Shown here: positions 23,052 through 35,600 of the stretch, piece after piece
Layout: every line of letters starts with the position of its first letter
Numbering within the stretch: position 1 is the first letter of the stretch
NCBI GenBank assembly: GCA_037833965.1
Contig: AP031355.1
Span: forward strand, 29,475,501 to 29,539,500
Direction of reading: 5' to 3'
DNA length: 64,000 nucleotides
Source of the DNA: Marchantia polymorpha subsp. ruderalis
Taxonomy: Eukaryota > Streptophyta > Marchantiopsida > Marchantiales > Marchantiaceae
The notes under the pieces: generated by a model
Seen by the model: the letters and a program-made list of their open reading frames with translations, nothing else
Told to the model about the DNA's origin: nothing
Databases searched by the model: none
Position numbers and translations under genes: made by a program

Positions 23052-26000
23052 TCAATGTGGTGATCTCCAAACTTCTGTCTCGTTATCACCACTCATCATC
23101 ATGATACCAGGAAACTTAACATCCCACATATTGTATGAAGACCCACTGAAATTTGGTTGATGTATCGGCTGATTCTCGTAGGTTGAAAACGATTTCAAGT
23201 TCCCTTGAAGCACGGGTGTTCTTGGCTCCTCCATGAAGTTACCTATGACATGAGGATTTGAACTTTGTGTAAAGGTGCCCCTGGACGCGCTTCCATTGTG
23301 TATACATGCGTTGTTGTTCTCTGAGAAGAGGGAGTAAAAATTCTCAGTATTACCACTTGGCGTTCCGTTGCTGCTCCTAGAGGATCCTACAGATCGCAAG
23401 TCCTCTAATCCCCCTCGCATTCCGTTCTGGCTTGGAAACACTGATGTTTGTCCAATAGTTCCATTTTGACCCAAGGAATTTGATGCTTTCAAGGCATTAT
23501 TCTCTGAGATCCCAATCCTCTTGTTTTCAGCAAGTTGCTGAAAAGAGTCTGCAAAATTGACATTTTGAGAAGAGACTGCATATCTGTCATATGCATTCAT
23601 GGCTCTTCGGAGAGGAGCCATAGTTGTCTTCATGGAAGTATCCACGGGAGATTGAACATTCTCTGTCACGATTTTTGCATTCCCGCGGGAAATTGTAGCT
23701 GCATATGACCGCCCATCTTCCATCAATGATCTGCCTTCCATCTGATGGCGCCCAGTCGATTTCGTCCACGTTGAGGCAGGAAGAAGCACCATGTGAGTGG
23801 CCGGGCCTAATCCTACAGGTACAATCTTGATTTTGCACAATTCTGGATGGGATTTGATAAAATCATGGAGTTTATGATAGCCAATGCTCGTGTGGTCTAA
23901 CTCTAAACCACAAGTGGCTCTGAAATCTCCCTTTAACGAAGATAATGGGTACCACTCTCCTTCCTTTAAGCGGTTGTAGACCTCAATCAAGAAATTCGGA
24001 AGCCATTGCTTGAACCGCAACACCCATTGTGCGCCGGCGTTGCATGTGGGTGCGGTAGATGAGCCACCTTCTGATACGGCTTTCTTATTTTTCGATGACT
24101 GATCATCGGCACCTTGGTTTCCTGTCTTCGTCCACTGAGCTTGCTCTTCACTTTCTGCAGTGCAATCGAGATTTGTAAACGGCAGCTTTGGTGTCAGCAA
24201 ACTTGAGCTCGAAGTGCCCCCAAGAGAAGCCTCAGGTGACAGTCCGGATCTTGGCATCGGGAAACTTCTTTCAGAAGTCTCAAGATGGGATAATCCTGTG
24301 CGTGGAACGGCACCCTTGATCTCCACCTGAATGGAGCAAAAAATAAAAGTTAGATGACAGTTTGTGCTCAGAGTATTACTAAACGCTAGTCCACCGTCCA
24401 ACACCAGTTGCACATAATGGAAACAGTCAAATGTTCAAATGTATAACAACTCTTTAGTTCACTGCAGCTCATTTTCATGTTACAAGATTGTCAAAGCGGG
24501 CCTATTTTGATATGATTTAAAGGTGTAACCTGTGCATTCTTAGATTTGCAGTCTTAATAACCATCAACCACAGCTGACATAGTCGACTCACACCAGATAC
24601 TCACTTATGAGGGTAATATAGTCTTGTTAATAATACTAGCTCGTTGGCATATAACATATAGATGCCAAGAAGGGTGTATGCTGAGAATTGTGAGAGGCAA
24701 ATAGAGGTATCTTCTGATATTCTAACTGAACTACTTGGTATTACTGCAGGCCAATTATGGTAAATGAAAGAGAACAGAACTCCGAGGCTGTTGTTGCGAG
24801 TTAGAGACAGGGTACAGAACTGGTCATGAGTAGGCTTGGCCACTGTCCGGTTAACGGGTCCGGAAAATTTGTGAACCGGTTAACCAGTATGTTAACCGAT
24901 ATTTTAACAGGTCCGATGGTTAACCGAGTAACAATAGGTCCGGACACCTACGTGGCCGATGGGGACGGCCCTAAAACCCAAAAATTCTCGATGGCGGAGG
25001 GAAAGAGGTGGGCCGCGACTCAAATGAGCTCATTTGAGTCGAGGCCCACGGCTGGATTTTCAGAGTTCAGCGACTCGACCTGAGTTGTACCAATTTGTGA
25101 AAAAATTTTCTCGCCAATTTTTTCACACTGGATCACGAATTGGGTACCTCGCTGGTCTAATTCTGCTGCCAGAGGAAATTTTTTTCCCGGACCGTGGCCA
25201 AGCCTAGTCATGAGGTTGGCGTAGTCAACCATGCGTAGTAAATTGCAAATTCCTTATTTAGTCAACGTTTTAAGAAGTAAAAAAAAAAACTTCTCCAAAC
25301 TATTAAGCTTTAGGAAAAATATTAAGCTTTAGTAAAAATATATCTCTTTCTTCCGATTATTGCACAATCGCATTCAACTCTCAACGCTTCACATTAATTC
25401 TTCGCGAGAACCCTTCACGAACATGAATTGAGCCGAAATTGAAAATTTTTTTCTTACTTTATTCGCGCTATAATCACGCAATCATTTAACAGGTTTCTTT
25501 GGATATTCTTCTTTTTTTTTTTTTTTCCTCATTATGCATTCCTTAACACTTACAATAAATGTCAAATCTTCGAATTGGGGATTATCAGTTTCTACCACTA
25601 CCAAATTATCATACACTTTACTAACCTATCTAGAAAATTGATGTTAGACCAATTTCAAATTAATTCTAGATTCTAAAATTGGAGCAAAATTTCCCTAACT
25701 ATAAGTTTTTCAATTGGCGCAGTCAACTTTGCGCGAAATGGCGTGAACAACATATATCAATATTTCATGCAAAGTGGAAATTCTGAGATCACTGCTTTGG
25801 AGCAAATATTTAGTGAGTTATTGCTTGTATGAGTACAGCAATCCACCATTTTGTTTCGCTCCTCTAAAAACTATGTCGGTGCAATCTACTTTTCTTATAG
25901 CTCTAAATGTAATTTTATGTGGAAAGAATGGACTCATGCACTTCAAAAAGAAATATCAAGTTGGTATGGTTGGTCCTTTGTCCTTGTAAGAAATTCACCA

Positions 26001-28576
26001 ATCCATTCGCAAAGTCTATGTGATAGTTGTCAAGAGAGTGTCCAAAGACTTAAAATTATAGAATCTTACATATGTTATAAATATTATGATTATATATAAT
26101 GAAATAAAGTCTAACATGTTTATTTTTTGATCCCCTGTAATATATATATAATAAAGATAATTTGGATATGTTATGAAATCTATTCGAATTTAATAACCCT
26201 TTGTTCCGGTTTTAGTTTCATCCATCTTCCAAGTAGCAAAGGGTTGAGAGTCATATTTTTATTCCTTATCTAAATTTCCCCTTTCCTGTTTTAGATTCAG
26301 AGTCTTAGGTACGGCAAGAACATGTGTGAACCTCCACAATGTCAAAGAAAGAAACCAACAAGCATATTTTGTCTTCATAAAAAGCATCTAAAGATTGTCA
26401 AGAAGGCTGTCAAAGTGTTCTATCTTGAGTATAGTTCATGACATGTCAAAAAATATGTAATTTCACCGGGTGTGAACTAATATTCATAATTCCATTAATT
26501 TAATTTTGGGCATGTTGAGGATTATAGGGGCCAAACAGAGGATCATGATTTGATGCTTGACTTACTCTTGTTAATTGAAAAATTGATTATAGATTAAAAG
26601 ATCAATTTCAAGAAGGTTTTCAAAGTGATATATCTTAAATGTACTTCCCATCATGTCCTACACGTGTGATTTAATACTAGTTATTAACTAATATCAAGAA
26701 GCCTTTTATTTTGATAAAGTCTTTGCTAAGAAGTGCAAGAGGCAAACAGAGTATTTTGACTTGGACCTTGACAGAGTATTTGCTTGACGGATCTTGTGCT
26801 CCAATGCCCTGGTAACTATATTTAAGCCCAAATAGAACCTGTTCGCGAACGTCACCAGAGCAATACTGATGGATTTTTTTATTTTTAAACAGGATATTTG
26901 CTCTTGGTTAATCAGGATAATTCACTTATATGAGAAAAAATATAGATTTACCACATAATTATCAAGAAGGTTGTCAAGCTGTTCTATCTTGAATGCAATT
27001 CATAACTTGTCACATACAAATATACATACATATTGTAACTTAAGCAATATACTCTATTAGTAAGAATTCCTTTAGTTTGAAGGATTGTATGTCGAGAATT
27101 GTTAGATTCAAATAAAGGATCAGGAATGTGGTACTTACTTACTCCTCCTTAATTGCTTAATGACATGACAGAATCGGACCAAGCAGAAGCAGAGGAAAAA
27201 AGAATATTCCAATATCACGTGTCTTTACTTACCTTCTTTCCAGATAGTTGGATGTAATGAGTTTGTATGGCAAGTAAAACTGATGCCTCATGCTTGAATT
27301 TTACAAATCCGAAACCACGAGACTGAACTTGGTCACCAGAATGACTGCCAATCACAACTGCATCACTGACAGGACCAAAATTTTCTTCGAAAAACACTCT
27401 CAAGTCATCTGCACATGAAAAGGAACTAATTAACCATGTTATAATCCAGATATTTCATTGACACTCAATTCAAGGCCACCATGAAAGTAGTAATTTCTGT
27501 ATATTGCATAGTACAAAGTGAAGCGTAATTTTATATGAATCATTCTGAATCAAAATTAGACAATGCCACCATGACCCGCAATCAAGGTCGACAGTAATAT
27601 AATCTTCAGCGAAGTCTAATCCAGACAAGCTTCCAAGATCATCACTTTCTAAGATCTTCTAAAAGTACCAGTAAGATGGTGTACCACTCACCTCAAAATC
27701 ACCAATTTATTTACAACATGTGACGAGCACTCTTGCAACTTGTAACTAACTTGTAAACTTCATGAATATCATTGGCATTTACATTCTGTTCTGGAAAGAA
27801 TTACTGTTCAAAAGCTTACTATGAAAAGCCTTTGCTTATGCATTTATCTTATAGTACATCATAGACCTTTTAACTAACTCACCTGAGTCAACAGATAGTG
27901 GGAGCCCACCTACAAAGACTTTCTTCTTTAAATCCTCTGGCGACATTTGCTGTAAGATGCAGGAAGTCAAATTTTACTAGTAAGTTCAAAATCTTATTAG
28001 AAAAAGAGTGATCCCACTTGGCTTTTCAAAATATGGTGTTCAAATAAAGAAGAATTCTTACATTCAATTTCATGAGCCGCATCAGAGGTGAGGGACTGTA
28101 AAGCATCTCTGGTGATAAGTTTCTTGATCTTTTCCGAATTTCTTCATCACCATGAGCAAAGAAGCATACATCTCCACGAACGCATCCACCAGGTATACCG
28201 TAATACCTACATAACTCTGATTTTGCTGGGAGCACTACCCTCAAGCTAGAGACATGCAACATAAAGATGGAAATACAGAGCATCATTAGTAAAGAACATT
28301 CAAAGAACTAAAACGATATATCGGCCACCAAATAAACTAGTCTTCTCTGAAAACACTCATTCACTCGTCACATAATCAACCACCATATAAAACTCTAATC
28401 AGTTTTGGCAAATTTAATCGTACTGATTCATAAAAGAAACCAAACTGAAGTTGGTTACACCTTGAAGCAGATCCATGCCTGCTTTCAACGCTGTACAAAG
28501 AATCCTCCGACAGATGAGTTCTACTGAATTCAGATTCTCCACCCTCCACCACTTCAGAGTCCGAACCTTCCGACAT
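23052..28576 (-). CDS. CCCH zinc finger / RRM / OST-HTH (LOTUS) RNA-binding protein, copy 2
   Basis: Five exons (28461-28576, 28062-28245, 27883-27949, 27233-27408, 23052-24326) encode 605 residues, with the same intron phases as copy 1. The CCCH finger is at C51, C60, C66, H70; RNP2 VFVGGL is at 111-116; RNP1 RGFGFVKF is at 153-160; the OST-HTH domain is at about 282-365. Small differences from copy 1 include Pro-to-Leu in the RRM loop (GGLPLSVDS), HYIQLSGKK for HYIHLFGKK, and an extra NFSGSS near the C-terminus. Both copies are open throughout and neither is an obvious pseudogene. The 3' UTR is replaced beyond the second untranslated exon because the duplication ends there, so 3' processing may differ. 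An RNA-binding role is inferred from the domains; the substrate is unknown. Confidence 0.88.
24831..25206. mobile_element. hAT-type MITE in intron 4 of the CCCH gene copy 2
   Basis: A 376-bp element is flanked by the direct 8-bp target duplication GTCATGAG (24823-24830 and 25207-25214). The terminal inverted repeats start TAGGCTTGGCCAC and match over about 20 bases with one mismatch (T/G at position 14). The equivalent site in copy 1 (about 2981-2990) is empty and reads GTCATTAG. Subterminal motifs GGTTAACC/GGTTAACG and GGTCCGG recur, as expected for transposase-binding sites. There is no transposase, so it is non-autonomous. The 8-bp duplication and TAGG-type ends are typical of the hAT superfamily. 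Confidence 0.9.
25008..25049. repeat. 42-bp near-perfect palindrome inside the MITE
   Basis: The core, 25016-25041, is a perfect 26-bp palindrome centred on GAGCTC (CAAATGAGCTCATTTG). After one mismatch the flanks pair again as GTGGGCC/GGCCCAC. It lies near the middle of the hAT MITE. Confidence 0.88.
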
Positions 28577-29499
28577 CGTGACAGGAATTCGAGATGGTGT
28601 CCGAATACCTCACAGGACAGAATTATTGAACTTTGACACAGAAGGAGCGTCCTGGATCGCTCAGCCTGCTTCCAATATCAATGATGATGAAGGCTAACGT
28701 TTTCAACTTTGTTCTTGCTATCGGAAAGGATGAACACCATGCGCGATGATGAATTCAGATTCAAATTTCAAACTTCAAACTTCAAAAAACAGAGAGACGA
28801 GGTTGTATATGCAAACTTTAACTGCAGATAAGAATTCAAGCATTGGAATGATTTGAAATCGGGTTCTAAACTAACGTTCTAGTGTGTATGCATGTAACCT
28901 TGGATGATGAAGATTGCAGCGCTTCCTGCGCTTCTCCTCTTTAACTGGTCGAGAACCTTAGTTTAGAAGCCAATTTTAAATCATTCCAAGGTTAAATACA
29001 TCCAGATGCTTTTTGAATCGCTCGAGACTCGAAGTGGTCAAGAACGTTAGTTTAGAATTCAATTTCAAACCATTTCAACGTTACATACATCCAGATGCTT
29101 TTTGAATCGCTTGAGACTCGAACGGGCTACAACCTCGTCTCTCTGTCTTTTAAAGTTTGATAATTTGAATTTGAATTCAGCACATCCGCGTGGTGTTCAT
29201 ACTTCCCAGAGCAAGAACAAAGTCAAAACCTCAATCCAAGTTTTGTCATAGTATCGCTTTCAATAACCGCGCCAGTTTCGCATTTACTTTACTTAATCTC
29301 GTGACTTCAACTATGAAATTTCGGACTTGAAACAAGAGTCTTGTGTTTATGTTGATACATTTTGAAGGCTTCCGGTGTGTTGACAAGAACTTACATTCTG
29401 ATACCATGCTTTCCGACGGAAAGCTCAACGTTCGTCTTAACGTTACATGCATGTAACCGAGATGGTTGATTTCCGACAAAAATCTCAGTGAGAAATAAT

Positions 29500-30045
29500 A
29501 CTCCAGAAAAAATTCCTATCATCTCTATTTGTACCAAACGGAGTTTTGATGGTAGAAATCTTTCGTCGACCTGACAGTATAGAGCTCTATCAACACCTCT
29601 CACGAGGAGTACATTATACCTCTACCATCTATACTGAAAGGAAAAGATCCATTCCAGGAGATGAAATTGCAGTGCTCATATCTCATGAACTGAAGGTTTG
29701 AAAGAGATTTCCAGCTTCACCACATCTGCAGACATGGCTTTCAATTTTATTCATTTGAGAAGGACCTCGATTTGATTTCGAGAGCCAAAGATGTGAGGCA
29801 AGGAGGCTGTGCCAGTTTGGAGCTGCCTGTATCAGAGATACAATCTTTTTTCCAGTATTTTTGGTCTGTAAGTCAAATACCACTAACAAGGACTTCAGCT
29901 TAGAGGAAAGTATGTTGGCAGAACACACAAAAAAAGGATTTCAAGGATTTTTGCTGAAATTACAGAAGCTTGGTACGGTGACGATGGGTGTTTGGACGAC
30001 TGACAGTTTCATATTGTAGAGGGTTCGAACCCACTCCGATCCAGC
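29500..30045. repeat. Direct repeat, right copy
   Basis: This is homologous to 22084-22613. It starts exactly where homology of the CCCH block to copy A ends. The last part includes GGGTTCGAACCCACTCCGAT, which is like a Pol III B-box, but no tRNA fold is supported. Confidence 0.88.
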
Positions 30046-33000
30046 CCCACGTTATAAATCAGTGTGAGTTTCGGAAATTATGAGAAAATCCAACACTGGA
30101 GACAGCGTCTAGAGTGGGACAAGTCTCGTCCATTTTCTCCAGTTGCTACTTTCCACCATCACGTGTGCCTGGCACGCCAGAGCATGTGCTTCTGGAGGTA
30201 TGTCGGAGCAGGAATCAACATGATCACCTCATCCATAACGTTGGCCCTTGGATCCCCCGAGGGCGCTACGTTGTTCAGCTGTGAGCGAGACGTTTTGGTT
30301 TTCAAAGCATGCATCATTAGAACAGAACCGTGTTTCAAGCTCGTCGATCTGTCAAGAACCTGAAGTTCCAGGCCTGCAGAATACCCTCTGAGCGATCATC
30401 ATCGAAAAATCAAAATCTCTGTTTCTCAACTCAACAGGCATCGTTATGATCACGGCTACTAAACCCAAGATTAAGTCAATTCTTCACGTTGGCTGTACCT
30501 TTATTTCATCAAATTCATACACGTACATATATCATAGTTCTATTGTATTTATATATATCATATTACGTTGCATTTCACCAGAAAGACAGACAGGACCTAT
30601 TGCAAAACCCCGGATACAATCAGTAGCCAAACTGAATCTCTGCTCAGCTGAAGCTACCATGTCTATTAACGAGTATAAATGTTGTCATCTCATGATCTAG
30701 TGGTGGGAAATACTTAGAACTTTGTAATTTCATATGATTATGGACAAAGGTGATCAGAATCTGACTTCAAATCAATGGCTCTCTAAACGGGAATTTATGA
30801 TTGGTAAGAAGAAGAGGCGGATCACGATTCGAGTGAGATCTTTCAATCCTTTTCCTTAAGCTTTTAATTTACATTTGAGCAAAGAAGGGCAAAAGGTCCC
30901 TATGACAGCTGTCTTTCACATGCATAGATTGGTAATGAATTCGAAACGTTGGTCCAAGGACATGACATGCAGAAATGGCTCCCGGCTCATACTTCTGTAC
31001 TCGACGACCTTATGATTCAGTCGTGGATAGCAATGAGCTGGCGATCGTTATTCACATTGCAGTGCGTAGATGCCGGATTTTCGAAGTGCAACACGTAACG
31101 GCATCGATGCACGTGCAGTAACAGCGATAAGTGGCAGTCTCGTCCACGCACGCAGTAACCAGAGACAGTGAAATCTTCTGAATTATGAATAGCCAAATTT
31201 TTTTCAATGCTCTTATAGGCAGCCAAATTACCAAAATAGACACATGTCCAGACCCAAACTTCTCGATCATTACATGAGGTTCAGGCACATCCTCAATGAT
31301 TTGTAGCTCATTTATCTACCGAGACTGGCCATGGAGGCCAGTCTGGCCCATCTGGTATTTACATTCATGATTAAAAATCAGCATTTGGAGGTCCACAGTC
31401 GTAGACTATTTCGGAACACATGATATGCCATCATCTTCTGAGAGTTGTAAGCACACTTCGATACGCTTGAAACGAACTTAAAAACAGAGAATGTCGCAGA
31501 TGTGAACTCGAGATATTTTCAAAGCATTGAATTCAAAAAATGGGGATCTCCTGTTTGGTTCCGGAGCATCCTTTTTGGATATCTTTTACCATGCTCTCTC
31601 TAGTTATCTGAACTATATCAGGCTAGATTTACTATACACTGTGCTATGCTCATAAGTATTAATGGTTCTCGTCTCAACGGACCAGACACTGACTTGCAAG
31701 AGTACCGTTTTTTTGCAAGAGATTCCAAGTTTGGTGATCAACTTTATTCCAAAAACCATTCCCTACATATCCTTGTTCTGTCAAATGGGATGTCGACAGT
31801 GTATAATGATGAAAGCTCTCTTTTACTCTGTCCTGAAGTACTCAAGGTTTTCAGGTTCTCGACTGAGGAGATTCAAAGTCCACAGATTTATTTGTATTTC
31901 ATGACTTTTTTGCGCCAATATTTGTTGTATAATCTTGTCTGGAAATAAAGATGTCATATAGTTTTAGTTTTCATTTAGACTTGAGGTTAGTAACTATAAA
32001 AATTTTCTGTTGAACCTGATTGATTTCACTTCATGCATGCAACATGATACAAATAGAAGACCTATACAATTTTTGTTAAAGAAATTTCCTTTTCATCAAA
32101 ACACTGCCTAGACGTGAAAAAGAGAGGAACCAAAATAATTTCTTTGCTCTGTTAGAGGTGCAACTTTTTTCCGATAATTACTTTTTTTTTTTTTTTTCAA
32201 TTTATAACCTCAAGGACTTAGTGGTAGGGAGACTAGAATACTTCCATATAGATGTATGCATTGATCATACTTTCTTTGGAACTTGTAAGGGTATCAAAAC
32301 TAGTGATTCGCTTTGAGCTGTTCAAGAAATAATATATTATAATTACGTTATATATAGAAGATTTGTATCCAATCATATCAATGAAAAGTAGCACGTGTGG
32401 CTCTAAGATAGAAACGCTACAACTAATTTGCAGCATCGACCTTCTACAAGATACCTACTACTGTTCACATAATATGGATGCAACCAATTGGATGAGGTTA
32501 TGCCGCAATATCTCAACAGCACGTGAAATTTTACATCATGGAAAATAAGAGCAGCTAATCCAGAACACAATACTTTACTGAAATTCATTTGGCATGAACA
32601 TATTCTACTAAAGGAAAATCGCTGAGGAATGGTTTTCTGCCAGGAAAGGTAATCGTTGAACTAGATTATGCTCCGAGTAAAATAAAATCTGGAATCGCGC
32701 TAAAATGAGCTTGAGGATGAGAAGACAAAACAGGAAGAAGACATCTTCCAAACTTTCTGGGTGTACACCGAAAAGGAATACACACTGTTGCTGTATGTCA
32801 TAAACAACCTTAAGATGTTCTTGCATCTCAAATATAATAAATGTAAATATTGAAGAGCTCGATGAATAGGTGATGTGATCACTCAATAGCGTATGTTGTA
32901 GCATTTTGAAAAGATGTTATTATTTTTAGTTGTCTGAGCTTGTAGTTTTTTTTCTCAAATCTGGACAATAGGTCTCTCGAAGAATATGGGCACACATGTG

Positions 33001-35600
33001 ACGTTAGAATGATTGAAATAAACATTATAGAACTGATCATCGGCAGGAACTGAGTATAATTTCCCAAATAAAGAATCTTTGGTTCGGAAGTGGGGCACAC
33101 ATGGGAAAATATCCGTGGATAAAGATAGTGGGACACGGTTAGCACAAACCTCAGGGAAATGCATGATGAAAGTACCTGCAAATAAGACCAATTTTTAATA
33201 ATTGATGATACAAAAAGCTCTCACAAGATAATCATTATCTGGAACCCATCACAAAGATCTTTTACGGAATCATCTGCTGCCTTTTCACCGATAACATAAA
33301 GAAAGCAGTTGGCTTCTAGTGTTGTTGGCAATTTAGGTTGCTAAGTTGTATTGGAAAAGATCTTCCACAAAATACTTGTTGTAATCTTTAAAAATGCCTA
33401 TATCGTGTCAAGATTGCGACATACTGTGAAAGGCGAGAATATGAAGAACCAAGAGGGGAGGATCTGGTTACAGTTTGGAGCCACAGTTTCACTATCAAAA
33501 AGAGACGAGGAAATATATTGAAGTTTGGAGAGAAAGAAGTCACCCACCTAGCATTTAACTTGACGTCCACAATTATGGTGTACTTTGTTATGATCGTAAA
33601 ATTAAGTACTAAAGCCGGACGCGAGACGCTCCAGATCTATAGTGAGCTGGTTTGGGACAATGAGCATATTGAAATGTTTGGTGTGCATTCAAATGTAAGT
33701 TGCATTCAAAAAGTTGATCATACTTCATGTTTTCTATGCTTATGAAAATATTCTAAATGGGGTTTTTTGGTGGAATTCTTTCATCTTATGATTATTGGTG
33801 TGGAAGTGGAGTAAATCGGTCTGGGAAGAGTAAGAAGAATATTTTTGGAAGGTGTGGGAAAAATCGTTCCAGTACCTTTCTCTACGGCTAATTCTATTGC
33901 TGAAAATATATACTCTTTAGATTACATCTTGTCCAGTTAGCTACAGTGAGCTTAATCTGATTAGGTTAAGTTGATTGTATGCTTATCATAGACTTCCATT
34001 TCTAGCTGATTATATGGTAGAGTCCAGCTAAAGACATTCATGTATATTGAGCTTTAGCCCATTGTTTGTTTTCACTCATGGGTACGAATTATTGGTGAAT
34101 CATTTATATTATGTGTCAACAGTTTGTGTTATGTTGATTGCATTTTTTTTAGGTTTGCAAATGCTAAAATTAATACGCACAATTGATAAAAAAAACCTGG
34201 AATGAATCATTTGATTTACACGTGGAAGAGTTGTAAAAGAGAGATGAAAAAATCTTAAATAAAAAAATATAACAAACAGACTAATCAAATGGGAGGAAAA
34301 TAAAATACAATTTTTAGCTATAAATTTTACATTTAATTTCAGGAAACGAATAGCTTTTAAATTTTTTATGCAGATTATTTTCTGAGATATTTTTCATTAA
34401 TTTAAAAAAATTGCTTCCTTGTGGATAAAAAATTTCATAAGAGAAAAATGTATTATTTTTATTATGAGTCTTAGATTCACTTCTTGAAAGGTTTTCTTAA
34501 CAAGTTCTATAGTTTCAATTTTAATTTTAATGATGTCAGTTACACTAACTATAGTTACAGTAGCAATTATAATTGCAATTGAAATTATGTTTGAAGCTAA
34601 ATATAAACTCGAATTATGATAAAGCGTGATGTAGCATTGTTTCATTATCGCAAAATTGTTGAAAAGAGAATATAACATTATCCATCTTTAAGATTATTGA
34701 TCTGACAACAATGTATTAGATCATGTGAGGCAATAAAATTCCAGCAATTGTATTAACGTGATATGTACATAAGGATCCAATTTTCACCGCTGTTAAAGGT
34801 AAATCATAATCATTATGCAAATGAGTTGGAGTGATCTATAAGATCGCGTTTTGACTAAAACATTCGTTTATCAACGTAGAGTTCATAAGAAACATAAACA
34901 GATTATTACATGATATTCTATAGATGCACGTGCTTAATGAAGTCATGGCCAACATTTAATGTACAACTCTTGGGCATAATGCATTCATCAGTTTTGAACC
35001 GACTTTCTGTTGAAAATGATTTGTATTTCAGTACAAATCTATGAATAATCATAATGTAAGACACATTTTTTCAGACTGATTATTTTTTCCTTGAATTCAT
35101 TTGAGTATTATGAATCTGAACTTGGCTAATTGTTTAATATTTTACCTTTATAGATTTAAATATTATAGGTGCTGTACGATATATTTATCACTATGACACA
35201 ATTTGAGAATTAGTAACTAATTATGTGAATCTTCCCAATTTTAAAAAAGTATCCATATCCAGCTATCTCTTTTTTTTAAAAGTATGGCTAGAAAACCCCT
35301 CCTTGTATGTAAGAACCTCATGACTTTACACAACTACACCAATCATGATATAGATAATAACCCAGCGAAGATGCTTAAAACTAGGGCGAAATTCATAAAT
35401 GCACTCGATTTCAAAAGATTGGATCAAATATTTAGCTATGAATCTATCATGAGAGATAAATCAAAATTAAGTTTGTTGTGGTACCCCATTCTTGGGCTTT
35501 TTTTTGCGGAATTTTAAACAATTTCGGAAAACTGTACCGCGGCAGCAATGTAAATAGCCATCGGTGCATCAAAATAGAGTGAAACAGGATGATCTCGGAG
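30046..35600. other. AT-rich intergenic region, no gene recognised
   Basis: Only short frames are open (for example 30064-30363, 31646-31948 and 33518-33745 on the plus strand) and I recognise no family. A 9-bp-arm inverted repeat AGACTGGCC/GGCCAGTCT lies at 31322-31344. A poly-T tract lies at about 32183-32198. Confidence 0.5.

Larger units (their letters stand above)
22855..29502. repeat. Segmental duplication, copy B (CCCH gene block)
   Basis: This is the second copy of 1048-7018, in the same orientation. It is longer because of the hAT MITE (24831-25206) and extra AT-rich intron sequence around 26.6-27.1 kb, and it lacks the expanded minisatellite. Its right end joins directly to the 29500-30040 direct repeat. 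Confidence 0.9.

Noticed and set aside
24826..25083. 85-codon plus-strand ORF inside CCCH gene copy 2
   Set aside because: It lies almost entirely within the hAT MITE and reflects the element's repeated GTTAACCGG motifs; there is no resemblance to a transposase.
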